DNA of 64,000 bases from Theropithecus gelada (lineage: Eukaryota > Chordata > Mammalia > Primates > Cercopithecidae), in NCBI RefSeq assembly GCF_003255815.1, contig NC_037668.1:87837783-87901782 (forward strand), given 5' to 3'. Position 1 is the first letter of the stretch. Each line of letters begins with the position of its first letter. The position numbers were made by a program, and so were the translations under genes. This document shows, piece by piece, positions 33,116 through 45,589 of this stretch. A model generated the notes under the pieces. The model made no database searches, was not told the origin of the DNA, and saw only the letters and a list, made by a program, of their open reading frames with translations.

Positions 33116-34640
33116 TTGGCAGTAGAGTCAGAGGAAGGTCCATGGAAGTTTGTGATTATGTGAGGAGCTGAAAGTACAGGAGCAGCTAACCAAAGTAGGA
33201 AACACAGGATTTGAAGGCAAAAATGGTCATTGGGCAGGGAGTTAACTCTTTTGGATAAAGACAGGGACAATGGATTATCTTCGCTTTAATCATCTTCGAG
33301 ATCCTTTTGTGGGCAGTGTCAGGACAGAATTGCTTGAGAAATGTAAAATGTATCTGCCTGTCTTTAAAAACAGTTCCTGTAGATGTAAAACCAAAAATAA
33401 CCTGTTAAATCTGTTTCAAGTAAAAGCTGTATTTTTTTTAAAAAAAACATAGCACTTTGAAAATTATCAAGAAAATGACTCTCTAGCTGAGAAACGGCAT
33501 GTGTCTGTGGTTAACACAAACAATTTGTCAACACGCATTGGTTGTTATGTTGTTCACAAACTCACAGTTCTTTCTCCTAGGCTTGTGTACTATCTACCTA
33601 TATTACTGAAAATAGACATTTGCCATTTCAAAAGAAGGCAAAAAACCAAAAACCAAAAAACAAAAAACACCATCAATACTATCTTGGAAGCAAGACACAG
33701 CTAGCTTCCGCATATGTACTTCTGACCTCAGCTGCTGCTCTGGGGGTGCCGTGAAGAGTTTAGTGTCATCCAGGAATGAGAGCAATTAGAGAGGATTACT
33801 GTGTTGCTGGATGATAAATAAATGAGGAGAAAACTGTCCAATCGTTCCCTCTCTCACCGGGCTCTTTTTTGCAAACCAGCCCATTAGAGTCACCCTCCAT
33901 TAGAGCACAGAGTCTCAGGGTTAGAAAGAAACATTGTAAAGGCGTCTAGTAGCATCCTCTGCCCAAAGCAAGGTAGGGATCCCCCGCTGGCCCCACCCTC
34001 CCATGTAACTCCAGCTCACCAGATCTCACATTTGATTTGGATTACACCCCTGCCGAGAACATAAAATCTCAAATGAAGGACCCAGGGGGCTCAGCAAAAG
34101 GTCACCAGATGCCATCTTAAAGGTCTGCCAGCCTTGGCAGCGACTCAGTGCCACCAATTTCCAACTGTGCGCCATCTAACAGGCCCTAAACCCTCTGGAG
34201 AAGACAGCCTAGAGTGTGCCAACACAGTGAATGGGGATCTAATTTCAGCAAATGAAAGTGTGTTCTTATTTGTAAGTAATAAGAGATAATCAAGACAACC
34301 AGACTTTTCTCTTTTTAAAAAGACAATAAAAAATAAAATCGGAAATGGGAGGGGAGTACAGCTGAAAAAGCTCACCAAGCTCCACAGGGAAGCTGAAATG
34401 CGAAGCCTGTGCTAATGTAGCTAATGTTATTGTGTCGAAGTATGAAGGTTTTTTGTTTATTTCCTTTTTTTATGTCATGGAGCCATACCATGTACTATTA
34501 TCATAGAAATTTAGTCTTCGAAAAGATCATAAAAATACTTTCATTCAACTCCTGAACTCGTACTTGAATCATTTCTTTATCAATGTAATTATTTTAGCTA
34601 ATATGTTCTATCTGAATGCTTATGTGTCAGTCACCACACA
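33116..34640. other. C1orf87: Long intron 2 stretch with no recognised repeat
   Basis: About 1.5 kb lacks any element I can name, except an A-rich CCAAAAA run near 33640-33665. The part 33720-34210 is GC-richer and contains several CpGs. It could be conserved non-coding sequence. No splice-flanked frame is convincing. Confidence 0.4.
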
Positions 34641-34800
34641 TAAATTCTTTCACGTTGTGTGACTTTGGGAATATCTGATTTTCAGGTTCTCAGCTACAAG
34701 ATGAGAAAAAATAATCCTTATCAAGATAAAATGTGTAAAATATTGAGCACCAAGCCTAGTGTGCCTTCCCCAGCCCTTGACAAATAGTAATTCTATGTTA
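34641..34800 (+). repeat. MIR
   Basis: GTGTGACTTTGGGAATATCT and CTACAAGATGAGAAAAAATA follow MIR. Confidence 0.55.
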
Positions 34801-35704
34801 ATCATAAATTAAAGTGCTAGCTCCTTTACACACACACTCCTCATCACTCAGGTACAAAGGGATGCTTCTTTCTCTGGACTCCCAAAACTTCCTTTATTGA
34901 CAGACAAAACTGAAGTTCAAAACTCAAGGTTTTGTAGTAGATAGGAACTGAAGAAAATCTATTTAAATAGATAAAACAGATATAATTAATGCAATCTATC
35001 TGACCACCTTGTTATTTACCAATCACAGTAAATACAAATTTGAGAAATCACTCTGCCTTTAAAAAACAAATATTAAGTAGAATTAAAAATCTGTTCTGAT
35101 AAAGCAGGATTCTTCTCAATCACATTCCTTAATTTTACAGAAAAAAAAAAAAACAAACAACCCAAACATTGTTGCATCATGATGTCCTCAGGTGTATTAC
35201 ACCCAAGAGCTTTACAGAGAGTGCAGCTTTGCCAGTCTGGAGCCAATGTTTATTGGCTAAAATGTAAATCTTGGAACCAATCTTTAATGACTTGAAATTT
35301 AATGTCTTTTGCACTTGCATTCTTTCCTGTTTTGCTTTTGCAAGTCTAAGCAAAATGACTGTGCAACTGCCTGGCCTCTTCACCAATGATCTCTGTGCTG
35401 TAGGGCACAGTTTCTGAGCCAGGTCTTCTATCCATACTCTGAGAGGATGCAGCATAAACAGTTCTCTCTCTGCATCATGTCTGGATTCATCCACATGGTC
35501 TAAGGGAATGAGGAGCAATCATTATTGCTATGTTATTTTGTTTAATCAGGTTGAACTAAATCAGGAATATATAAAAAGATGATGGATTTTTAAAAATTAT
35601 CAGTATAAATTTATTATCTCAAAATCTTAGCTGGCAAAACTAAAGGTGGTCAAATATTTTATCTCTTTACAAAAAGCTTCCATATACACACACGAGAAGT
35701 TTTA
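34801..35704. other. C1orf87: Intron 2, unassigned
   Basis: A 113-codon open frame on the minus strand (35518-35177) has no recognised motif and no flanking splice context that I trust. An A run lies at 35141-35152. Confidence 0.4.
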
Positions 35705-37160
35705 TTTTGTTTTTAAAACAAAGATTGATTGTAATTAACCTTTCTAATCTCTTAAAAATTTTTTTTTCAATTGACAAAGTAACGCAGATATGTTTACAGG
35801 CCAATACTTCTATCTCTACACCAACATTTGAAATGTCTAATGCTATTTTATTATATAGCTATACAAGAGTTTATTTAACTTGTCCTATATTGTTGAACAT
35901 TAATTTGGTTTCCAAATTTTTATTAATTTAAATGTTGCTGCTCTGCTGGAGATGTTTCTTTGGCACCTATATCCTCACCATCCTTCTCAACCCCAGAAAA
36001 TTGATCTCTGTGGACTTACTCTATCAACAGCGCCCATGAGGCCAGGCATAGTGGCTCACACTTACAATCTCATACTTTGGGAGGCCTAGGTAAGAAGATC
36101 ACTTGAAGCCAGGAGCTCCAGACCAGCCTGGACAACATGGCCAGACCCTATCTACCAAAATAAAAAAAAATAATAAAAAAATTAACCGGGCGTTGTGGTG
36201 CACACCTGTAATTCTAGCTACTTGGGAAGCTGAGGCAGGAGAATTGCTTGAGCCCAGAAGTTCCAGGCTGCAATGACCTATGATCCCTCCATTGTATTCC
36301 AGCCTGGGTGATGGACAGATATCCTGTCTCTAAGAAAAGCAGGGCCTATGTCCTATGATTCTGGGTGGTTTGGGCCAATGGGTAGCCCTGGCAGGAGGAG
36401 GTTCCCTCCCTGAAATGTTGACTCAGGCTACCTGTGTCTCTTGGCTAAAAGTCACTACTTTTCTCAAGATGGCCCGAGCTGCAGAATGCTTCCTTTTTAT
36501 GGTTTCGGTAACATTCCCCTCCTTTTCTCTCTTCAGACCTAGTGCTCCTACCAACCTTGTGGCTGCTAGCCCATGATTCCTGCACCACACCTTGCAATTC
36601 TCTTAATCTCAGCTTATATTTTTGTAATTACTCCTTTTAAACTAAAGCCATCCTGGTTTGAGTGTATAATCTGTTTCCTATTGGGACCCAGACACAACAC
36701 ACATTTTTGTGTAAATCTTTGAAACCAAATCATTACACCCATCCATAATCGTTTCCACAGAACTGATTCATAGATACAGATCTTATGCCAAAGGACATAT
36801 ACTTTTAAGGCTTTAAATAAGTATACTTTAAACAACACAGTATCATATGAGTATTTTCTCTAAACACCTGCCAGCACTGGGTATCTCCATTATAAAATGT
36901 TCCTAATTTGATTTGTAAAAAATAATATCTCATTACTGTTTACGTTTCTTTTATTATCATGCAGGTCGAATATACACCCACATATCTGTTGTTCCTTTTG
37001 ATTTCTTCTATTTCCTGTCAAGGTCTATTGCCAATTATTGAAATGAGGCTGTTCATCTTTTTCCCATCGATTTGGAAAACCTCTTTATGCATTTAGGAAT
37101 TACTTATTTTTCTGTCACATGTGTTGTAAACAGTATTTTGTTTTTGACTGACTTTCTATT
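35705..37160 (-). repeat. Old L1M remnant in pieces
   Basis: TTGGTTTCCAAATTTTTATT near 35908 and AATATCTCATTACTGTTTAC near 36924, with TTTGGAAAACCTCTTTATGC near 37070, fit reverse-complement L1 in order. An AluJ and an unassigned GC-richer repeat (36345-36700) lie between the pieces. Confidence 0.5.
36040..36340 (+). mobile_element. AluJ, diverged
   Basis: GGCCAGGCATAGTGGCTCAC begins it, with CAGCCTGGACAACATGGCC in the left arm. The many differences from consensus fit AluJ. Confidence 0.85.
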
Positions 37161-37714
37161 ATATTTTTAAAAATATATAGAATTCAAATGGCAAAAATAA
37201 CTGTTACCTCATAGTCTCAATATTTGGGATCAATGGGCACTTAGAAGTTTTCTAAAACATTTGTTGAATGTTTGCTCACATAATGCCCGGTACTCTTATT
37301 TACAGACTTATGACTAGAACAACAGTATGTTATGCTTCTTTATACTTCTCACAGTGCCTAAAATAAACACACAAACAAATGAAAACAAACAAAAATTATT
37401 CCAGGATATTAATAAGAAGCAGTTTAATGCAGTGGAAAGGGCTTAATAGAAGAATGATTTTAGCCTACTGCTTTATCATTTGAACTTGTAAAAATGGAGA
37501 TAAGTATCTTCTGTGATGTTATTGCTCAGTTTTAATGAGAGATTGAGTTCATAGATATTCAGCTATTGTGTAGATTGTCTAGTGAGAAAAGTAATAAACA
37601 AAGATAAGGCTTATTGATCAGTTGTTTCTAAAAAATAATAAATGGGATCCTTGAATTTTTCAATCACAAAATTTATCCATACTTTATGTATGGACTATAA
37701 TTGGTCAGTGCTTC
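37161..37714. other. C1orf87: Intron 2, unassigned
   Basis: AT-rich sequence without a repeat I can name. Confidence 0.45.
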
Positions 37715-38226
37715 CATATCCTGCCTGGATTATCATAACTCTTTAAATGTTTTCTCTCTTTTTATTAGTGTCACTCCCAAATTACTCACCACTTAACAGA
37801 CAGAAGCAGCCTTTAGAAAATAGTAATACAATGTGAGCAGCATTGCTCTCAATTTTCCAGTGGTTTCCCATTCTACATGGATCAAAATCCAAAGTTCCTA
37901 CTATGGCCCTACTGGCTTCTCTGCCCTTATTTCCTGCTCCTCTCCCCATTCCCCACTGTGCTCCACAAATAATGGCTTTCCTACTCTTTCTTAAACATAC
38001 CAACAGGCTTTATTCTGACTATTCTCTCTCCTTAGAATGCTCTTTCTTCAGATATTTGCATGATTTACTTTCTCTGTAAGTCTGTGGAGTCACTAGGATG
38101 TAGGTGAATACGTGTGTATCACTTGGTGCAGGCTGGACTTCAGTGGCAGGAAAGCAGCAGGTATATGGGTTCCCTGATCCTGAGCACTGTGCTCCTGCTG
38201 AGGGATGGTATTCTAGTTTTTAAGAG

Positions 38227-38740
38227 TGTGATGGCCAATACTGAGTGTCAACTTGATTGGACTGAAGGATGCAAATTATTGATCCTGGGTGTGTCTGTGA
38301 GGGTGTTTGGACAAAGGAGATTAACATTTGAGTCAGTGCGCTGGGAGAGGCAGACCCACCCTTGATCTGGGTGGACACCATCTAATCAGCTGCCAGTGCA
38401 GCTAGAATATAAAGCAGGCAGAAAAAACTCTAGACTGGTCCAGCCTCCCAGCCTACATCTTTCTCCTATGCTGGATACTTCCTGCCGTCCAACATCAAAG
38501 TCTAAGTTCTTCAGTGCTGGGACTCAGACTGGCTCTCCTTGCTCTTCAGCTTGCAGATGGCCTATTGTGGGACCTTGTGATCATGTGAGTTAATAAACTC
38601 CCCTTTATATATAATAGGATATACATATATTATATATATAACTAATAGGATATATATGATACATATATATGATATATATATATATAGATATAGATATATA
38701 TCCTATTTGTTCTGCCCCCTAGAGAACCCTGACTAATACA
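38227..38740 (+). mobile_element. MLT2B-like ERVL solo LTR
   Basis: It starts TGTGATGGCCAATACTGAGT and ends AACCCTGACTAATACA. Candidate five-base duplications are AAGAG before and ATGAG after. Near the 3' end the usual TATATA run has expanded to about 100 bases (38605-38703). No internal viral sequence is present. Confidence 0.85.
38605..38703 (+). repeat. TA-rich microsatellite inside the LTR
   Basis: ATATAT and TAGGATATA units alternate over about 100 bases, including three TAATAGGATAT-type repeats. Confidence 0.9.
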
Positions 38741-39474
38741 ATGAGGCAAGCATGAGGCAACCTTATACAAAAAGAAAAAAAAATTGCTTGGGCTCCAGGC
38801 GGTCAACTTAGGTGCCATCGATTTGTAACAGTAAATGAGAATGCCAGATGCCCAATAATGGGCAAACTTGAGACCTGTGAATAGTTGCAGACCCTTTTTC
38901 TTGAGCAGGGGAGGGAAGAAGATACTAACTTTATGGAGAGTTTAAATCTGGTAGAGCCATACCCACACGGACGAAGGCTGGGCTAGTCTTAGCTCACTGA
39001 TAGCTAACCTGGGATAATTCTCATTGCATAATTCTAGCTGTTTATCTCCGCACAGTCTCAGTTCAAATGTCTCTTGCTCAGAGACAGCTTCTAGGACCCT
39101 TAAGAGCTGATAGACCCTCATGTTCCTTTATTTTTCCTTATTGCACTGTGCCTACATGAACAATCATTGTTTATCTGTCTATTTTGTGTTTCCCATCACT
39201 AGAACTTTAGGTACACTTCTGTGTCTCCATGGCTTGGCACTCAGTAGGCGCTCAGTTAATATTTGTGAAAAGGAAGTTGATGGAATTCCCTATATACATT
39301 AATTTCTAAAACTGTTAATGTTAACACTTAAAGAAGTTTAAGACAAGTCACAAAGAATTTGTTATTATAAAGGGTTTGGGGCGATTCAAAAATAACAGAA
39401 TATGAGCTTTAGGAGAGTCACGTGGGAAAATACCAGAACTTTGCATATCTTGGGTGTAAATATCAATGCAAATT

Positions 39475-40297
39475 ATAGGCGTACCTCAGAGATTTGTGGT
39501 TTGGTTCCAGAGTGCTGCAATAAAGCAAATATCACAATAAAGTGAGTCACATATTTTTTTGGTTTCCTGATGCACATAAAAGTCATGTTTACACTATACT
39601 GTAGTCTATTATGTTTGCAATAGCATTGTCTAAAAAACAATGCACATACCTTAGTTAAAAATACTTTATTGCTAAAATATGCTAATAATCATCTGTGAGC
39701 CTTTAGCAAGTCCTCATCTTTTTGCTAGTGGAGGGGCTTGCCTGGATGATGCCTGCTGACTAATGAGGATGGTAGTTGCTGTAGGTTGTGGTAGCTGTGC
39801 AATTTCTTAAGACAACAATAAAGTTTTCTGCATCCATTGATTCGTCATTTTACAAAAGATTTCTCTGTAGCATATGATGCTGTTTGATAGCATTTTACCC
39901 ACAGGGAACCTTTCAAAATTGGAATCAATCCTCTCAATTACTGCCACTGCTTTATCAACTAAGTTTATATGATATTCTAAATCCTTTGTTGTCAATTCAA
40001 CAATGCTGACAGCATCTTCACCTGGACAGTTGATTCTATCTCAATAAACCACTTTCTTTGCTCATCTATAAGGAGCAACTCCTCATCTACTCAAGTTTTA
40101 TCATGAGATTGCAGAAATTCAGTCACATCTTTAGGCTTCACTTCTAATTCTAGTTCTCTTATTATTTTCACCCCACCTGCAGTGATTCCTCCACTGAAGT
40201 CTTGGAACCCTCAAAGTCATTCATGAGGGTTGGAATCAACTTATTCCAAACTCTTGTTAATGTTGCTATTTTGACATCCTCCCATGAATCACAAATG
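39475..40297 (-). pseudogene. Tigger1 transposon fragment with transposase remnant
   Basis: The terminal repeat region begins near ATAGGCGTACCTCAGAGATT, the Tigger1 end, and the sequence follows Tigger1 for about 820 bases. Minus-strand frames at 39995-39807 (LEYHINLVDKAVA, ERIDSNFE) and near 40270-40190 (DSWEDVKIATLT) belong to the C-terminal part of the pogo-type transposase, with frameshifts between them. The element is cut by an L1 at 40298 and its far end is missing or unrecognisable. Confidence 0.88.
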
Positions 40298-41650
40298 TTC
40301 TTTTTTAAATTATACTTTAAGTTCTGGGATACATGTGCAGAATGTGCAGGTTTGTTACATAGGTATACACGTGCCATGGTGGTTTGCTGCACCCATCAAC
40401 CCATCACCTACATTAGGTATTTCTACTAATGCTAACTCTCCCCTTCCCCCCGCCACCACTGACAGGCCCCAGTGTGTGATGTCCCTCTCCCTGTGTCCAT
40501 GTATTTTCATTGTTCAACTCCCACTTATGAGTGAGAGCATGTGGTGTTTAGTTTCCTGTTCCTGTGTTAGTTTGCTGAGAATGATGGTTTCCAGCTTCAT
40601 CCGTGTCCCTGCAAAGGACATGAACTCATCCTTTTTATGACTGCATAATATTTCATGGTGCATATGTGCCACATTTTCTTTATCCAGTCTATCATCGATG
40701 GGCATTTGAGTTGGTTCCAAGTCTTTGCTATTGTGAACAGTGCTGCAATAAACATACATGTGCATGTGTCTTTATAGTGGAATGATTTATAATCCTTTGG
40801 GTAGATACCCAGTAATGGGATTGCTGGGTCAAATGGTGTTTCTGGTTCTAAATCCTTGAGAAATCACCACACTGTCTTCCACAATGGTTGAACTAATTTA
40901 CACTCCCCCCAACAGTATAAAAGCATTCCTATTTCTCCACATCCTCACCAGCATCTGTTGTTTCCTGACTTTTCAATGATTGTCATTCTAACTGGTGTGA
41001 GATAGTATCTCATTGTGGTTTTGATTTGCATTCCTCTAATTACCAGAGATGATGAGCTTTCTTTCATAATGTTTGTTGGCCGCATAAATGTCTTCTTTTG
41101 AGAAGTGTCCGATCATGTCCTTTGCCCACTTTTTGATGGGATTGTTTTTTTCTTGTAAATTTGTTTAAGTCCTTTGTAGATTCTGGATATTAGCCCTTTG
41201 TCCGATGGATAGATTGCAAAATTTTTCTCCCATTCTGTAGATTGCCTGTTCACGCTGATGATAGTTTATTTTGCTGTGCAGAAGCTCTTTAATTTAATTG
41301 GATCCCATTTGTCAATTTTGGCTTTTGTTGTAATTATTTTTGGTGTTTTAGTCATGAAGTCTTTGCCCATGCCTATGTCCTGAATGGTATTGCCTAGGTT
41401 TTCTTCCAGGGTTTTTATGATTTTATGTTTTATGTTTAAGTCTTTAATCCATCTTGAATTAATTTCTGTATAAGGTGTAAGGAAGGAGTCCAATTTCCAT
41501 TTCCGGCACATGGCTAGCCAGTTTTCCCAGCACCATCTATTAAGTGGAAAATCTTTTCCTCATTACTTGTTTTTGTCAGGTTTGTTGAAGATCAGATGAT
41601 TGTAGATGTGTGGTGTTATTTCTGAGACCTCTGTTCTCTTCAATGGATCT
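40298..41650 (-). mobile_element. L1P LINE, 5'-truncated, inserted in Tigger1
   Basis: About 1.35 kb of the L1 3' end in reverse complement, from a short T run and AGTTCTGGGATACATGTGC to the ORF2 C-terminal region. A minus-strand frame at 41511-41266 (FLTPYTEINSRWIKDLNIK) is typical of ORF2p, and other frames follow after stops. It cannot be active, lacking ORF1 and most of ORF2. No clean target duplication is found. Confidence 0.92.
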
Positions 41651-41654
41651 TTCA

Positions 41655-42430
41655 TAATGCCCTCTGCTGCCCCAACGTTTAGTGTGCCAGGGTCCCTGCT
41701 AAAATGTGGCATCCAGAATGAAGTGTGCAGTACTCCACTGAGTTCTGCGTGGAGTGAGCCTCCACATCTCTCTATCTGAATACCCTTGACTCATGCTAAG
41801 CTCAAACACAGGCAATACCGGAACATTTATTCCATATAACCATTTCCATGTACACTTGTCCAAAGGTAGCCTTTGCCTATATTTCTGTTCATTTAGTCTT
41901 GTTGGTTGTAGCTTATTTCCCTGCCAAAGCTTCTTAGCTTTCTGCTACCTATGGGTTTACTAAAACAATTTGTCTATCTTCCTTTGATTGTGTATTAAAA
42001 ACTGTTGAATAAGAGCAGGGTCACACACACAAATCCTCCCCACCTCCAGAAAGTTGTGTTTATATCAATTGTTCCATCACCACTTGGTAGTGTATCACCT
42101 ATCTCAACACTGTCCAGTATGGAGTTCACTGCCTTGTTTCAGGCCTTTGTGAGAAAGATGTGCCCAATGACTCACCAAAATCAACACATACTGTCTTTAT
42201 CATTCTCTTCATTTGGACTGCAATAATCTTGTCAATGATGAGAATGGAACCAGTTTGGCATAATCTATTTTTAGTTAATGCATACCTCCTCTTGGTGATC
42301 ATCACTTTCATGTTTTATTTTCACAACTAATATATTTAATTTTTTGGCCTACAGTTTTGGCAGGGATCGTCCACCAACCTCTGACTCTGTGGTACTATTA
42401 CTAGCTTCTATCACCTTTTTGAAAATGAGA
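41655..42430. repeat. Very old CR1/L3-like LINE fossil
   Basis: Scattered phrases in order (GCATCCAGAATGAAGTGTGC, GACTCATGCTAAGCTC, CAAAATCAACACATACTGTC, TTTTGGCAGGGATCGTCC) resemble a vertebrate CR1/L3 family that I recall. Similarity is low and orientation is not assigned. Confidence 0.4.
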
Positions 42431-42589
42431 ATATTTGTCTCCTGTCACATGGCATGTTACTCATCAGGGTTCCATAGTAACATCTGGATGTTATTTTAAC
42501 AGCATGGGCCTTTAGATTTGTATTTATTTAAAGCTACTAAGTATTATCTTTCTAGATCTTTATTTTTCTTGGTAGCCATGTTACTCTAA

Positions 42590-43085
42590 TTTATTTAATA
42601 GGCTTTACCATGTACAAGATTTTATCCTCTGTGCTGGGGATATAGCTGTGCACATACAATTTACAGTAAAATAGAGAGACAGAAATGCATAGGAAGTTGT
42701 AAGCATGTACTATTCCTTACGGGCGTTATAAGAGCCCCCAGGTGGGGCAGGCAAATGTGTGTCTGGTGGTGGCAACATGTCATTAGATTTTATTTTAGAA
42801 AGATCACGCTGGCCATACTTAAGAATGGGGCTTCTCAAACTGGAATGTGTGGAGGAGTCACCTGAAAATTCAGGTTTAAAGTGAGATTCTGACTCAATAT
42901 ATCAGGAAAGGAGCTGAGGTTCTGTTTCTAACAAGTTCCCAGCTGAGACTGGTGCTGGAAATCCACGGACTACACATTCAGGAGCAAAGCTGCAGAGGAG
43001 TCAGTTACAGAGTGTGAAGATTAGAGATAGAGAACTAGGTTGGAAGGCGGTTATAGTGACCTAGGAGGAAGATGATGATGGCACA
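42590..43085 (-). repeat. L2 split by MER20
   Basis: AGAAAGATCACGCTGGCCAT near 42798 and GCGGTTATAGTGACCTAGGA near 43047 are adjacent in reverse-complement L2. Confidence 0.6.
42829..43002 (-). mobile_element. MER20-like hAT fossil
   Basis: CTTCTCAAACTGGAATGTGT, AGTCACCTGAAAATTCAG and TCTAACAAGTTCCCAGCTGA fit reverse-complement MER20, more diverged than the copy at 20360. Confidence 0.6.
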
Positions 43086-43239
43086 AATAAGGGGAAACTT
43101 GTTTCACTCCCTGAAGCCTACAGATTCATCTCTTTTGCTCTTTTGTGAAAAATATGTATACTAAATATAAGTATTTTTCTTTGATCTGTGAACAATTATG
43201 CATGTTAACTTAAGGAAAGAGGGAAGGCGAGCTCCATTC

Positions 43240-43339
43240 CAGTCTTAGTTCTTAATAACCAGCATGGAACTTCAGGGGCTTGCTTTAAGACCACTGAGGC
43301 CTTAGTTATCTCACCTCATCTGTAAAATGGGAGGCTGGT
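43240..43339 (+). repeat. MIR fragment cut by an MLT1 LTR
   Basis: CTTAGTTATCTCACCTCATC followed by TGTAAAATGGGAGGC is the MIR core. Confidence 0.55.
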
Positions 43340-43776
43340 TGTTATGGGTTGAACTGTGGCCCTGCCAAGATTCCTGTGTTGATATTCTACCCCCCATACC
43401 TCAGTATATGACCTTATTTGGAAATAGGATTATTACAGATATAATGAGTTGAGATGAGGTCATACTGGATTAGGGTGGGCCCCTAATGTAGTTGACTGAT
43501 GTCTTTACATAAAGGGGCAATTTAGACACAGATGCAGATGCAGGGAGAAAGCCATGTAAAGCTTGAAGATATGCTGCCACAAGTCAAGAAACTGCCAGAA
43601 GCAAGGGAGCACCTAGGACACATATGTCCTTCCCTGGCACCTTCATAGGGATCACAGCTCTATGGACACTCTGACTTCAGACGTCTGGCCTCCAGAACTT
43701 GAGACCATGAACTTCTGTTGTTCTAAGTCACCCAGTTTGTGGTACACTATTACAGCAGCCCTAGCAAGCTAATACA
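43340..43776 (+). mobile_element. MLT1-type MaLR solo LTR
   Basis: It starts TGTTATGGGTTGAACTGTGG and ends CCTAGCAAGCTAATACA, with the internal TATTTGGAAATAGGATTATT block. Near full length. Confidence 0.88.
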
Positions 43777-44740
43777 GTGGGCTGCATCTAAAAGACCACC
43801 TTCAGGTCTGACATACTATCCCAGTATCAACACATGTCCTGCAGGAAATCTGAGCTAAATGTGGTTATACGAGAAGATTTCTGATTTTCTATCCATTATT
43901 GATCCATGATTTTCTTTTAATTCAAATTTTCATTTTGGAGAAACCTTTCTTTTTTGATGTTTACTTACACTTCTTAAGTGGATTTTTATTAATTGATTCA
44001 ACTTATTCAACCCAAAGAAAATACCCTTCTGGGGCCCTGGTTTATGAATATAAACACTTTTGGGAAGACAGATTCTGCAGCATGAATGACATGATAGTGG
44101 CAGCACTTTCCTTACCTGAGCAACGAGGAGGCTTTAAGAATTATTCATTTTTAAACATACAAGAATATTTTAGCAATGCACATTACTAATCCTATGTCAT
44201 CCCGGCAACAGTAACATGAAGTCTATAGGAAACACAGCAAACAAACAAAATACCCGTCTTACTACCTAAAAAATGCCAGCTGTTATAGTATAATAGGAGA
44301 GATAGAACTGCATATTTTATTTTACAATTAATTTAGCTGATTTAATGTACTCTTTTATTTTTTGGTTCCTGAAGTTTAGAAAACAAAATGGGGAAAGGCA
44401 CCTTCCTATGAGATAAAGCTAACTTTTCACTATTTTAAAAATTAAACACTACTCCTTGCTTTCTGTTTAAAAACATACTAAGCTCCATATCCTTGGAAAA
44501 AGCAAGGGGTTTGGGAGAGAATAAGGCTAAACAAACAACCTGAGGAAGGAATGGAATTAGTAATAATATCGTCTTCCAGGTAGGAGATCTGAGCCAGGTG
44601 TCCAAACCAATTCTATTTACTTTTCTTGACAGTGACAGGGATTTGACATATCTCAAAATAATCACTTACCATATCACAGTGTCTCCTCATCTACAAAACA
44701 GACATAAACTGCATCCTAGGCATAGAATATGAAAGGGACA
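43777..44740. other. C1orf87: Intron 2, unassigned
   Basis: No repeat or exon is recognised. A 96-codon plus-strand frame at 43899-44189 has no recognisable features. Confidence 0.45.
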
Positions 44741-45030
44741 GCCAGGCACGGTGGCTCACGCCTGTAATCCCAGCACTTTGGGAGGCCGAGATGGGCGGAT
44801 CACGAGATCAGGAGATCGAGACCATCCTGGCTAACATGGTGAAACCCCGTCTCTACTAAAATACAAAAAAAAAATTAGCCGGGCGCGGTGGTGGGTGCCT
44901 GTAGTCCCAGCTACTCTGGAGGCTGAGGCAGGAGAATGGCGTGAACCCAGGAGGTGGAGCTTGCAGTGAGCTGAGATCGGGCCACTGCACTCCACCCTAG
45001 GCCACAGAGCGAGACCCTGTCTCACAAAAA

Positions 45031-45038
<8 letters not shown>
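44741..45038 (+). mobile_element. AluY
   Basis: Full length, with 16-base duplications GAATATGAAAGGGACA at 44725-44740 and GAATATAAAAGGGACA at 45106-45121. It carries GATCGGGCCACTGC near its 3' end. The A tail runs into a microsatellite. Confidence 0.93.

Positions 45039-45101
<63 letters not shown>
45039..45101 (+). repeat. (AT)n(GT)n(AT)n compound microsatellite in the AluY tail
   Basis: About fifteen AT units, then about eight GT units, then about eight AT units. All lie between the A tail and the distal target duplication, so the array arose after insertion. Confidence 0.95.
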
Positions 45102-45102
<1 letters not shown>

Positions 45103-45224
45103 AGAGAATATAAAAGGGACATCAAGCATTTAACAGAAAGATGTTTGATTTTTTTGTTACATATTTTATATCTATAGAAAGACTTCAATAATAATAGCAG
45201 AATTATTTACTAAGCATGTTATTT

Positions 45225-45425
45225 ATAATGGACACTGGAAAGGTGCTTTGCATACTTTTTCTCATTTAATCCTCACAATAACCCCATTACTAGATAGGTG
45301 TTGTTTTATCCCCACTTCATATATATAGAATCTAAGGCCAAAGATGTTAATTCATTTTCCCAATGTCAAAAGGCAAGAAAGAATCAGACCTAAGATTCGA
45401 TTTCACACCTCTCAGCTCTGTAGGG
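45225..45425 (-). repeat. MIR
   Basis: TCTCATTTAATCCTCACAAT and TTGTTTTATCCCCACTTCAT follow reverse-complement MIR. Confidence 0.75.
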
Positions 45426-45589
45426 ATCCCAAATGGATGAATCACATGCTGCAAACCTCAGTTCCTGTGCAGTGGCAGACATTACTAACTGATTATAGCA
45501 ATCACTTTGGAATCCCTCTAGACTTTACAATACTGATAGTGGGGAAGTAGAACTAATGTGACCTTCTAAAGTCTTATTAAAGCCTGTAC

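Larger units (their letters stand above)
37715..39285 (+). repeat. L2 split by an MLT2-type LTR and other sequence
   Basis: The first part 37715-38085 has TGCCTGGATTATCATAACTC and CAGTGGTTTCCCATTCTAC. The last part 39050-39285 has GTCTCAGTTCAAATGTCTC and CACTCAGTAGGCGCTCAGTT. These are consecutive L2 regions, so the material between is inserted. Confidence 0.7.

Noticed and set aside
35177..35518. 113-codon minus-strand frame in intron 2, same strand as C1orf87
   Set aside because: It does not resemble C1orf87 and would not be expected between exons 2 and 3. I saw no usable flanking acceptor and donor that keep the frame.
40514..41511. Minus-strand frames resembling a reverse-transcriptase protein
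   Set aside because: They are the broken C-terminal ORF2 region of a truncated L1, not a host gene.
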